Source of the DNA: Aliishimia sp965656085
GTDB lineage: Bacteria; Pseudomonadota; Alphaproteobacteria; Rhodobacterales; Rhodobacteraceae
Assembly: GCA_965656085.1 (NCBI GenBank)
Contig: CBFHJA010000015.1
Coordinates: 28,395 to 92,394 of the forward strand
Reading direction: 5' to 3'
Length of the DNA: 64,000 nt
The translations under genes and the position numbers were made by a program. Shown piece after piece: positions 25,467 through 32,579 of the stretch. How positions within the stretch are numbered: position 1 is the stretch's first letter; each line of letters starts with the position of its first letter. Under the pieces are notes generated by a model. It saw nothing but the letters and a program-made list of their open reading frames with translations. It searched no databases and was not told where the DNA came from.

Positions 25467-26774
25467 TCAGCCCTGCGGGCTCAGATCGAAGTTCTCGCCG
25501 GGGAAGTATTTGGCGAGCCGCACATCCGCCGTGCGCGCATGCCCCTCCATCCCCTCAAGCCGCGAGATCCGGGCGGTGGCCAGCGCCACGTCCTTGGAGC
25601 CTTCGCGGGTGGCGCGCTGCCACGTCACGATCTTCATGTATTTGTGCACCGACAGGCCCCCCGTATAGGACGCAGCCCCCGAGGTCGGCAGCACGTGGTT
25701 CGTGCCGGAGGCCTTGTCGCCAAACGCCACCGTGGTCTCCTCGCCGAGAAAGAGCGAGCCGTAGCACGACAGCCGCTCCAGCCACCAATCGAGATCGTCC
25801 GCCTGAACGGTCAGGTGCTCGGGTGCGTAATCATCGGAACACGCCGCCATTTCCTCGCGGTCCGCGCAAAGGATTACCTCGGCATAGTCACGCCACGCGG
25901 CGGTCGCGTTCTCGCGGTTCACTTCCGGCAAATCGTCGATCAGGGTCGGGACGAGCTTCATCACCTCTTCCGCCAATTCGCGATCATCGGTCACCAGCCA
26001 GACGGGTGAGTTATAGCCGTGCTCGGCTTGGCCCACGAGGTCGGTCGCCACGATCATCGGATCGGCGGTCTTGTCGGCGAGGATCAGGCTATCTGTCGGA
26101 CCCGCGATCATGTCGATGCCGACACGGCCAAACAGCATCCGCTTGGCTTCGGCAACGAACTGGTTGCCCGGGCCGACGAGGATATTGGCTTTCGGCAACC
26201 CAAAGAGCCCGAAGGTCATGGCCGCTACGCCCTGCACCCCGCCCATCGCGAGGATTTTGTCGGCCCCGCAGATATGCGCAGCATAGACAATGGCAGGTGC
26301 GATCCCGACGCCGGGACGCGGCGGCGAGCAGGCGACGATGTGCTGACAGCCCGCAACCTTGGCGGTGGTCACGGTCATGATCGCCGAGGCGATGTGGCTG
26401 TAGCGCCCGCCGGGCACGTAGCAGCCCGCGGCATGGACTGGGATCGACTTCTGGCCTGCGATCAGACCCGGCACCACCTCGGTTTCAAAGTCGGCCACAG
26501 TGGCCTTCTGTGCTTCGGCGAATTTCTTCACATTGGCATGGGCGAACTCGATGTCACGGCGCAGCTTCTCGGGCACCTGCGCTGCGGCGGCGGCAATCGC
26601 CGCGTCCGAGAGCAGGATGTCACCCTCATACTTGTCGAACTTCTTGGCGTAATCGAGCGCAGCCGCGTCCCCGCCCGCTTCAATATCGTCGAGAATACCG
26701 CGCACGATCTCGCGGGTCTCGGTCGCATCGCTGCGCGCGGTCAGGGTGGCTTTCTTGAGATACTCTCTAGTCAT
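25467..26774 (-). CDS. hpsN: Sulfopropanediol 3-dehydrogenase (histidinol dehydrogenase homologue)
   Basis: HpsN oxidises (R)-DHPS in two steps to (R)-sulfolactate with NAD+. It is a histidinol-dehydrogenase paralogue of 435 residues, with VHAAGCYVPGGRYSHIASA, GGVQGVAAMTFG, the PGNQFVAEAKRMLFG block, IAGPTDS, LVGQAEHG and EHLTVQ, where HisD has its zinc ligands. No other his gene is nearby and the flanking genes are a TRAP transporter and suyAB/hpsOP, so HpsN fits and HisD does not. Confidence 0.93.
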   Translation of the reverse strand: MTREYLKKATLTARSDATETREIVRGILDDIEAGGDAAALDYAKKFDKYEGDILLSDAAIAAAAAQVPEKLRRDIEFAHANVKKFAEAQKATVADFETEVVPGLIAGQKSIPVHAAGCYVPGGRYSHIASAIMTVTTAKVAGCQHIVACSPPRPGVGIAPAIVYAAHICGADKILAMGGVQGVAAMTFGLFGLPKANILVGPGNQFVAEAKRMLFGRVGIDMIAGPTDSLILADKTADPMIVATDLVGQAEHGYNSPVWLVTDDRELAEEVMKLVPTLIDDLPEVNRENATAAWRDYAEVILCADREEMAACSDDYAPEHLTVQADDLDWWLERLSCYGSLFLGEETTVAFGDKASGTNHVLPTSGAASYTGGLSVHKYMKIVTWQRATREGSKDVALATARISRLEGMEGHARTADVRLAKYFPGENFDLSPQG

Positions 26775-26786
26775 TTTGACAGCGTC

Positions 26787-28118
26787 CTATCGGTAGACTT
26801 CTGGAAGGAAAACGGTGGAGATCGCGGGCATATAAGCGATGAAAAGCGTCACGATCAGCATGCACAGCACGAAGGGCACGGCCCAGACTGCAATCTTGAG
26901 GATCGACTCGCCAGTTAGACCCGAGACCACGAAGAGGTTTAGGCCAAGCGGCGGGGTGATGAACCCCACACCGAGCGCGGTAATCATCATGATGCAGAAT
27001 TGGATCTCGTTCATGCCTATATTTTCGGCAAGTGGCAGCAAGATAGGCGCGAGGATCACGATGTTCGGCGTGGTCTCCATCACGCAGCCCGAGGCGATCA
27101 GGATGCCGATCATCATCAGGATCAAAATCCACGGCTCTTCGCTCACACCCGTGGCAACCGCCACAAACCCCTGAGGCACGCCGATGATCGCCAACGCTTC
27201 AGCGAGCGGGATCGAGAAGGCGATGATCGGCAGGATCACCCCGTTCACCTTTGCCGAGCTCACCAGCATCGCCGGGAAGTCGCTGAATTTCAGCGTGCCG
27301 AGGATGAAGCCCATGACGATGGTCACAACCACCGCCGTCGCGCCCGCCTCTGTTGGTGTGAGGCGGCCCGAAAAAATGCCATAGAAAATGATGCCGGGGA
27401 CGATGAACGCATACCAACCGGATTTCAGCGACTTCCAGAGGTTCGCGAAATAATCACTCATCGGGATGTTGCCGCCGCCCTCCCAGCCATAGATGCGGTT
27501 CATCACGATATTGGTGATGAGGATCGCAATGAGGATCGTGAGGCCGGGGATTACAGCGGCGAGAAACAGTGTTGAGGCGGATATGCCAAGCACGAGGCCG
27601 ATGATGATATAGGCGATGGAGGGCGGGATCAGGATGCCGGTACAGGCCCCTGCCGCGACGAGCGCGCAGGCATAGGGGCGCGGGTAGCCCGACTCCACGA
27701 GGCGGTCGATCGTCATCCGGCCCACGGCGGCAGCGCCTGCCGCGTCCGAGCCCGAGATCGCCGCGAACATGCCGCAGACCAGAACCGTTGCGGAGCCAAA
27801 CCCGCCCTTAGCGAACTGCGTGAGCGCCTCGGCCACATCGAGGAATTTTCGACTGAGCCCGGTTCGGACCAAGACATCCCCGGTGAGGATGAACAGCGGC
27901 ACGGCGGTTAGCGCGAAGGCATCAATGCCCGAGAAGAGCTTCTCGCCCACCAGCCCCAGCGGCAGCGCGCCGGACCAGACGAGCATGAGGATCGAGGCGG
28001 TCCCGATGGCGGCCCAGACCGGGACCGCGAGCGCGACAAGCACCACGAAGATGATAACGGGGCCATAGAAGTCCCAGCCAAGTTCGACCGTTTGAGGTCC
28101 GAGTTGTTGCCAAAGCAT
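26787..28118 (-). CDS. TRAP transporter large permease (DctM), DHPS uptake
   Basis: The 12-TM large membrane subunit of a TRAP transporter, 443 residues. Typical sequences are ETTPNIVILAPILLPLAE, GFITPPLGLNLFVVSGL and the N-terminal segment AAISGSDAAGAAAVGRM. It carries the sodium-driven translocation pathway. It lies directly upstream of hpsN, matching the hpsKLM-hpsN order reported for roseobacter DHPS users, so DHPS is the expected substrate. I have not assigned hpsK/L/M letters to individual subunits. Confidence 0.9.
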   Translation of the reverse strand: MLWQQLGPQTVELGWDFYGPVIIFVVLVALAVPVWAAIGTASILMLVWSGALPLGLVGEKLFSGIDAFALTAVPLFILTGDVLVRTGLSRKFLDVAEALTQFAKGGFGSATVLVCGMFAAISGSDAAGAAAVGRMTIDRLVESGYPRPYACALVAAGACTGILIPPSIAYIIIGLVLGISASTLFLAAVIPGLTILIAILITNIVMNRIYGWEGGGNIPMSDYFANLWKSLKSGWYAFIVPGIIFYGIFSGRLTPTEAGATAVVVTIVMGFILGTLKFSDFPAMLVSSAKVNGVILPIIAFSIPLAEALAIIGVPQGFVAVATGVSEEPWILILMMIGILIASGCVMETTPNIVILAPILLPLAENIGMNEIQFCIMMITALGVGFITPPLGLNLFVVSGLTGESILKIAVWAVPFVLCMLIVTLFIAYMPAISTVFLPEVYR

Positions 28119-28132
28119 CTATCCGCCCCCCC

Positions 28133-28648
28133 TCAGTCGAACAATTTGTCGCCTTCGTAGACCGGACGGCCTGCACGAAGGTCACGCATGTCGCGGATCA
28201 GCGACTGGATAAGACGGAAGGTGACCAGCCCGAAGCCAATCGGGACCGCGGCGAGGAACCAGACCTGACCTATGCGGAGGCCGTGGGTCACGTTGCCGAA
28301 TTTGGCGGCGATATGGGCGGTCTCGTAGGAGTAGTAGAGCGCCACCAGCGCAACGCCGAGCATCACCAGATCGCCAAAGATGTAGAGCAGCGCTTTCACT
28401 CGGCGCCCGACATACTGCAAGATCACGTCGATGCGGATATGGCCGCGCTCCTTGACGGCGGCGGCGCAGCCGATCCATGCGAGGTAGATAAAGGAATAGC
28501 GGACGATCTCTTCGCCCCAGATCGAGGAATAGGACAGCAACTCACGCCGCATCACCTCGATGAACATTGTTGCGACAAGCATCACATAGAACACAAGAAG
28601 CGCCCACCGTTCCGCGTTCCTGTCAATCTTCTCGTATATCCCCGACAT
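28133..28648 (-). CDS. TRAP transporter small permease (DctQ), DHPS uptake
   Basis: The four-helix small subunit of the TRAP transporter, 171 residues. Helices include WALLVFYVMLVATMFIEVMRR, YSFIYLAWIGCAAAVKERGHI (the conserved WxG...ERGH), LLYIFGDLVMLGVALVALYYS and VWFLAAVPIGFGLVTFRLI. It precedes dctM by 14 bases. A GC-rich stem-loop separates it from the binding-protein gene. Confidence 0.9.
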   Translation of the reverse strand: MSGIYEKIDRNAERWALLVFYVMLVATMFIEVMRRELLSYSSIWGEEIVRYSFIYLAWIGCAAAVKERGHIRIDVILQYVGRRVKALLYIFGDLVMLGVALVALYYSYETAHIAAKFGNVTHGLRIGQVWFLAAVPIGFGLVTFRLIQSLIRDMRDLRAGRPVYEGDKLFD

Positions 28649-28717
28649 ACAACCCTCCCGTCACCGGAGGAGCGTCCCGCCGATGCCTGTCTCGTCTGAT
28701 GTGCTGGTAGAGTGGAT

Positions 28718-28746
28718 CGCGCGGGCAGGTCCGGCCCACCCGCGCG
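28718..28746 (-). terminator. Stem-loop after the TRAP binding-protein gene
   Basis: A perfect 8-bp stem (CGCGCGGG / CCCGCGCG, 13-base loop) begins 9 bases after the dctP stop in the minus-strand transcript. Such hairpins often lower expression of membrane subunits relative to the abundant binding protein. No T-run follows, so complete termination is unlikely. Confidence 0.55.
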
Positions 28747-28755
28747 CAAGAGGTT

Positions 28756-29904
28756 TTAGGCGTCGTGCACGTAGTATTTGCCCTGCGTGCCAGCCGCTTC
28801 TTCGAGTTTGGCGAAGGTGTCCATGGAACCCGCGAGTTCGGTCTTGAACTCGTTCCATTCGTCGCGCTGATAGCCACCGGCAGCTTTCCACTCGGCCAGT
28901 TGGTCGTCGGAGAGTGAGTGGAACTGCACGCCCGCCTTGGCCAGTTCGGCCATGGCGTAGGAGCGCGCAGACGGCACCTTGCTGAGGTTCTGGTGCGCGG
29001 TCATCTCACCGGCCCATTCGATCCCCATTTGCACGTCGGACGGCAGGCTGTTGAACCATTCGAGGTTCATCGAGTAGACTTGACTGTCCGGTACAGCTTG
29101 CGTGAAGGTGACGTGCGACAGGATGTCCTTGAAGCCGAATACGTAGAGCGCGCCCACGGACGGGTCGAGCGCGTCGGCCACGCCTTGCTTGATCGCGGAG
29201 GGCGTCTCGCCCCAGGCCACCGGGGTCGGGTTGGCGCCGACCATGCGGTAGTATTGCTGAAGCATCGCGGAGCCCGGAACGCGGAATTTGACGCCGCTGA
29301 GATCGCTCGGTGTCAGCACCGGGCCTGCGCCGCCTGCGCGCATCGCGACAACGCGCGGGTCGATGTTAATATACATCAGCGCCTTGAAGCCAGCCGCTTC
29401 GACCTTCGGGTGCACTTCCGACTTCCATGTGTCGGAGTTCACAAGGTTGGTGAAGCGCTGATTGGAGCCGCACAGGTACGGCATGTTGATCAAGTCAACA
29501 ACGCTCGCGAAGGGGGCGAAGTTCGCCAGCGAGTGCTGCGCGCATTGGATCGTTCCGGCTTGCACGGCTTGCGCAAGCGCGCCGCCTGCGCCGAGCTGGC
29601 CGCCCGGTGCAAGCTTGACATAGACCTTGCCGTTGGTGGCGTTCTGGATGTTTTCCTTCAGGTCGAGTTGCATGATCGGATAGCTGCGGGTCGCGCCGAG
29701 CACATAGGCCGTTGCGAGTGTCATGGTATGGTCGGCAGCCTGCTCACGCTCGCGCTCTTCCTGCTGAGATTGCGCGGCGGCTTCGCTGGACCACAACGTT
29801 CCGGCGGCCCCGGCCACCATCGCGGCTGTGAAGCTGCCCGCACTGGTCAGCTTGAGAAAATTCCGGCGCGTCGCGGATGCGAGGTCCTTTTGGTCTTTCG
29901 TCAT
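28756..29904 (-). CDS. TRAP transporter substrate-binding protein (DctP), DHPS uptake
   Basis: The periplasmic receptor of the TRAP system, 382 residues. The N-terminus has a twin-arginine motif (RRNFLKLTSAG) followed by a hydrophobic stretch, so it is probably exported by Tat. LKENIQNATNGKVYVKLAPGGQLG and the segment FRVPGSAMLQQYYRMVGANP match DctP proteins, with the ligand-binding Arg expected in KFRVPG. A small membrane-protein gene lies 22 bases upstream in the same direction. DHPS as ligand is inferred from the operon. Confidence 0.9.
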   Translation of the reverse strand: MTKDQKDLASATRRNFLKLTSAGSFTAAMVAGAAGTLWSSEAAAQSQQEEREREQAADHTMTLATAYVLGATRSYPIMQLDLKENIQNATNGKVYVKLAPGGQLGAGGALAQAVQAGTIQCAQHSLANFAPFASVVDLINMPYLCGSNQRFTNLVNSDTWKSEVHPKVEAAGFKALMYINIDPRVVAMRAGGAGPVLTPSDLSGVKFRVPGSAMLQQYYRMVGANPTPVAWGETPSAIKQGVADALDPSVGALYVFGFKDILSHVTFTQAVPDSQVYSMNLEWFNSLPSDVQMGIEWAGEMTAHQNLSKVPSARSYAMAELAKAGVQFHSLSDDQLAEWKAAGGYQRDEWNEFKTELAGSMDTFAKLEEAAGTQGKYYVHDA

Positions 29905-29926
29905 GAGTGCTCCTCCCTATTTGAGC

Positions 29927-30112
29927 TTATTCCGACTTGGATTTCTTTTCTTTGGCTTCGGCCCGGATGATCCCGGCCACGAACAAGATAGATGCGGCAA
30001 AGAGTGTGAGCGCTTCTGGAACGTCACCGAGGAACTGGCTCGCCCCGAAGGCGCCCAGAAGAATGTTGGTGACAAATATCCCAAAAAGAATGGCTGCGCC
30101 TGCCATGGCCAT
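29927..30112 (-). CDS. Small two-helix membrane protein heading the DHPS operon
   Basis: A 61-residue protein starting MAMAGAAILFGIFVTNILLG, with a second helix LTLFAASILFVAGIIRA and a charged tail EAKEKKSKSE. GGGAGGGC lies about 7 bases before the ATG, a strong ribosome-binding site. It is the first gene after the twin LacI-type operators and lies 22 bases before the TRAP receptor gene. I do not recognise a family. A role in assembling or tuning the TRAP transporter is a guess from position. Confidence 0.72.
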   Translation of the reverse strand: MAMAGAAILFGIFVTNILLGAFGASQFLGDVPEALTLFAASILFVAGIIRAEAKEKKSKSE

Positions 30113-30150
30113 CGTTCTGCCCTCCCCGACATCCGATGATTCGAGATGAA

Positions 30151-30186
30151 TGTAAGCGCTTACATACGTCCGTGCAAGCGCTTACA
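30151..30186. promoter_or_regulatory. Twin LacI-type operators
   Basis: TGTAAGCGCTTACA (30151-30164, a perfect palindrome) and TGCAAGCGCTTACA (30173-30186, one mismatch) have centres 22 bases apart, about two helical turns. The AAGCGCTT core is the classical LacI/GalR-family site. They lie between the DHPS operon and the divergent LacI gene and probably control both. Confidence 0.85.
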
Positions 30187-30269
30187 TTGGCCGCCCGCCT
30201 TTGCTAAAAGACCCATGCTATCCACCGGAGGACCCTGCGCTGAACTCGCAGCCGAAAAAGCCGGAAGAC

Positions 30270-31286
30270 ATGAGCGTGCCGACGCTGCAAGACGTCGCGC
30301 AGCGTGCCGGCGTGTCCACGGCCACCGTGTCGCGCTGTCTCAACACGCCCGACCAGGTCTCTGAAAAGACCCGCGCCCGCGTCCTGTCCGCAGTCCACGA
30401 GCTCGGCTATGCGCCCAATTTCGGCGCCCGCGCACTCGCGGCGAAACGCACAGGTACCTTTGGCGCAATCATTCCGACGATGGAAAACGCGATCTTCGCG
30501 CGCGGTCTGCAAGCCTTTCAGGAGGAACTCGGCACCCAAAGGATCACCCTTCTGGTCGCCTCCTCGTCCTATAAGCCCGACCTCGAAGAGGAACAAATCC
30601 GCGCCCTGATCGCCCGCGGCGCTGACGCTCTGCTCTTGATCGGCTTTGACCGCACAGCCGAGACCTATGCGCTGCTCAACCGCCGCAACATTCCCTACGT
30701 GGTTGCATGGACCTACCGGCCCGAAGAGCCGCAGGTCTCGGTCGGCTTCGACAACCGCGCGGCCATGCGGCAACTCACTCAGGAAGTGCTCGCGCTCGGG
30801 CACCGGCATCTGGGGATGATCTCGGCGGAACGGCGCGAAAACGACCGGGCCCGCGCGCGCTTTGAGGGCGTGTTGGACGCGATGCGGACGCAGGGGCTCG
30901 ACCCGGACGCTCTGCAATTGGCCGAAGCGCCCTACTCCATCGCCAACGGCGCGGCGGGGTTCGAAATGCTCATGCAGTCGGGCCCGCGGCCGACAGCAGT
31001 GCTCTGCGGCAATGACGTGCTCGCCGCTGGCGCGCTGTCCAAAGCGCGGGAGATGGGACTACGGGTGCCCGAAGATGTATCGATCACAGGCTTTGACGAT
31101 ATCGACATCGCCAGCATCGTCAGCCCGGCGCTGACAACGGTGCATGTTCCCCACCGAAAGATGGGACGGACGGCGGCGCAAATACTTCTCGCGATGCGGT
31201 CCGGCGAGGCCGCCATGCCGCACAGCGTGGATCTGGGCACGTCGATCACATGGCGCGACTCGCTCGGCCCCGCACCCACCGCCTGA
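30270..31286 (+). CDS. LacI-family transcriptional regulator of the DHPS operon
   Basis: A LacI/GalR repressor with the helix-turn-helix at the N-terminus (TLQDVAQRAGVSTATVSRCLN, hinge LAAKRTGTFG) and a periplasmic-binding-like effector domain including VLCGNDVLAAGAL and ITGFDDIDIASIVSPALTTV. ATG 30270 gives 338 residues but has poor spacing to a ribosome-binding site. A strong GGAGGA at 30227-30232 is instead placed correctly for CTG 30240, which would add ten residues (start uncertain). It is divergent from the sulfonate operon with twin operators between, so it is the likely local regulator, with DHPS or a derivative as inducer. Confidence 0.9.
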   Translation: MSVPTLQDVAQRAGVSTATVSRCLNTPDQVSEKTRARVLSAVHELGYAPNFGARALAAKRTGTFGAIIPTMENAIFARGLQAFQEELGTQRITLLVASSSYKPDLEEEQIRALIARGADALLLIGFDRTAETYALLNRRNIPYVVAWTYRPEEPQVSVGFDNRAAMRQLTQEVLALGHRHLGMISAERRENDRARARFEGVLDAMRTQGLDPDALQLAEAPYSIANGAAGFEMLMQSGPRPTAVLCGNDVLAAGALSKAREMGLRVPEDVSITGFDDIDIASIVSPALTTVHVPHRKMGRTAAQILLAMRSGEAAMPHSVDLGTSITWRDSLGPAPTA

Positions 31287-31326
31287 GCGGCTTTTGCACC
31301 GACGCGAAAGCCGTTAGCGTCGAGGT

Positions 31327-31953
31327 ATGTCCAGCGCTCCGCCGATTCCCCTCGACAAGATGATCGTCTGCCCGCATTGCGACGCAGCTTTCGCACTCAG
31401 GCGACCTGCGGCTGGGGAAAAGGCCGTCTGTCAGCGCTGCGGTACCACGCTGATCACCCCACGCCGCAAGGCAGGCATGCAGATCATCTCTCTTTCGCTC
31501 GCCGTGGCCATCCTGATCGTGACGGCCACGCTCTTCCCGTTTCTCGAAATCCATGCGGCGGGCAGTTCCAACAGCGTATCGATCCTCGATGCCGCCCTCG
31601 CCTTCAGTGACGGCCCGCTGCTCGTCCTCGCGCTTGCCACCGCTGCGCTAATTGTCTTCGTGCCACTCGCGCGCGTCCTGCTGTCGATTTACGTCCTCGT
31701 GCCTGTGGTGTTCGACCGCCCGCCGGCGCCACGCGCCGCGCAGGCTTTTCGCATGGCGGAGGCCCTCCGCCCATGGTCGATGGCAGAAATTTTCGCCATT
31801 GGCTGCGCCGTGGCGCTGATCAAGATCGCCGATCTCGCCGAGGTCGCGTTCGGGCCGGCTTTCTGGATGTTCGTGGCGCTGGCATTGCTCGTCGTCATTC
31901 AGGACAGCTTTCTGTGCAGATGGTCGGTATGGACCTCGCTGGAGCGCAAATGA
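31327..31953 (+). CDS. pqiA: Paraquat-inducible protein A-like, first half
   Basis: A PqiA-domain membrane protein of 208 residues. It starts with a zinc-ribbon-like CPHCDAAFAL ... VCQRCGTTL pair and then four hydrophobic helices, one with TATLFPFLEIHAAG. In enterobacteria one PqiA protein carries two such domains; here they are two genes overlapping by ATGA. PqiA forms the inner-membrane part of an intermembrane lipid transport system with PqiB and PqiC. GAGG is just upstream of the ATG. Confidence 0.85.
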   Translation: MSSAPPIPLDKMIVCPHCDAAFALRRPAAGEKAVCQRCGTTLITPRRKAGMQIISLSLAVAILIVTATLFPFLEIHAAGSSNSVSILDAALAFSDGPLLVLALATAALIVFVPLARVLLSIYVLVPVVFDRPPAPRAAQAFRMAEALRPWSMAEIFAIGCAVALIKIADLAEVAFGPAFWMFVALALLVVIQDSFLCRWSVWTSLERK

Positions 31954-32579
31954 GCTACACGAGCGCCCGCGAGATGGGTCTGGTCGCCTGCCGCACCTGC
32001 GCCCGGCCTCATCCGATGGGCACGCAGACCTGTACCCGCTGCGGGCGGGCATTGTCTTCGCGAGACGGCGCCAGCCTGCAAAGGGTCTGGGCTCTTTGGA
32101 TCGTCGGGTTGCTGTGCTACATCCCCGCTAATCTCTATCCGATGCTGCAAACTAGGACCCTGCTGCGCGTTCAGGAGGACACCATCATCGGCGGCGCAAT
32201 CGACATCCTGCATCACGGCGCATATGGCATCGCCTTCATTATACTGGTTGCGTCGGTCGTCATTCCCATAGGCAAGTTTCTCGCCATTGCCTTTCTGGCC
32301 GTGTCGGTCACCCGTCCGTCAACGGTCTCAACCCATAACCGGCAATTGCTTTACGAGGTCGTCGAGTATATCGGACGTTGGTCAATGGTGGATATATTCG
32401 TGGTCGCAATCCTATCATCGCTTGTGCAACTCAACGCCCTCGCGGCAATCAACCCGGGCCTCGCGAGCCTGTTCTTCGCGCTGTCGGTGATCTTCACGAT
32501 GCTCTCTGCGCAGGCCTTCGACAGTCGCTTGATCTGGGACGTGCAAAGCGCGCAGGCAAAAGGCAACGTCGATGAGTGA
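31950..32579 (+). CDS. Paraquat-inducible protein A-like, second half
   Basis: The second PqiA domain, 209 residues, again with a zinc-ribbon-like CRTCARPHPMG ... CTRCGRAL followed by four helices, including WIVGLLCYIPANLYPML and the YIGRWSMVDIFVVAIL block conserved in PqiA. ATG 31950 overlaps the first gene's stop and has GGAG five bases upstream, so I prefer it to starts further back. Its end overlaps the MCE gene by 8 bases. All four genes form one coupled operon. Confidence 0.85.
   Translation: MSYTSAREMGLVACRTCARPHPMGTQTCTRCGRALSSRDGASLQRVWALWIVGLLCYIPANLYPMLQTRTLLRVQEDTIIGGAIDILHHGAYGIAFIILVASVVIPIGKFLAIAFLAVSVTRPSTVSTHNRQLLYEVVEYIGRWSMVDIFVVAILSSLVQLNALAAINPGLASLFFALSVIFTMLSAQAFDSRLIWDVQSAQAKGNVDE

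Noticed and set aside
25467..26774. Histidinol dehydrogenase (hisD)
   Set aside because: The fold fits, but neighbours are DHPS genes and no histidine genes are near; hpsN is the better call.
31327..32579. Frameshifted single pqiA gene
   Set aside because: Each half has its own zinc-ribbon and start with ATGA overlap and ribosome-binding site, so two intact genes are more likely.
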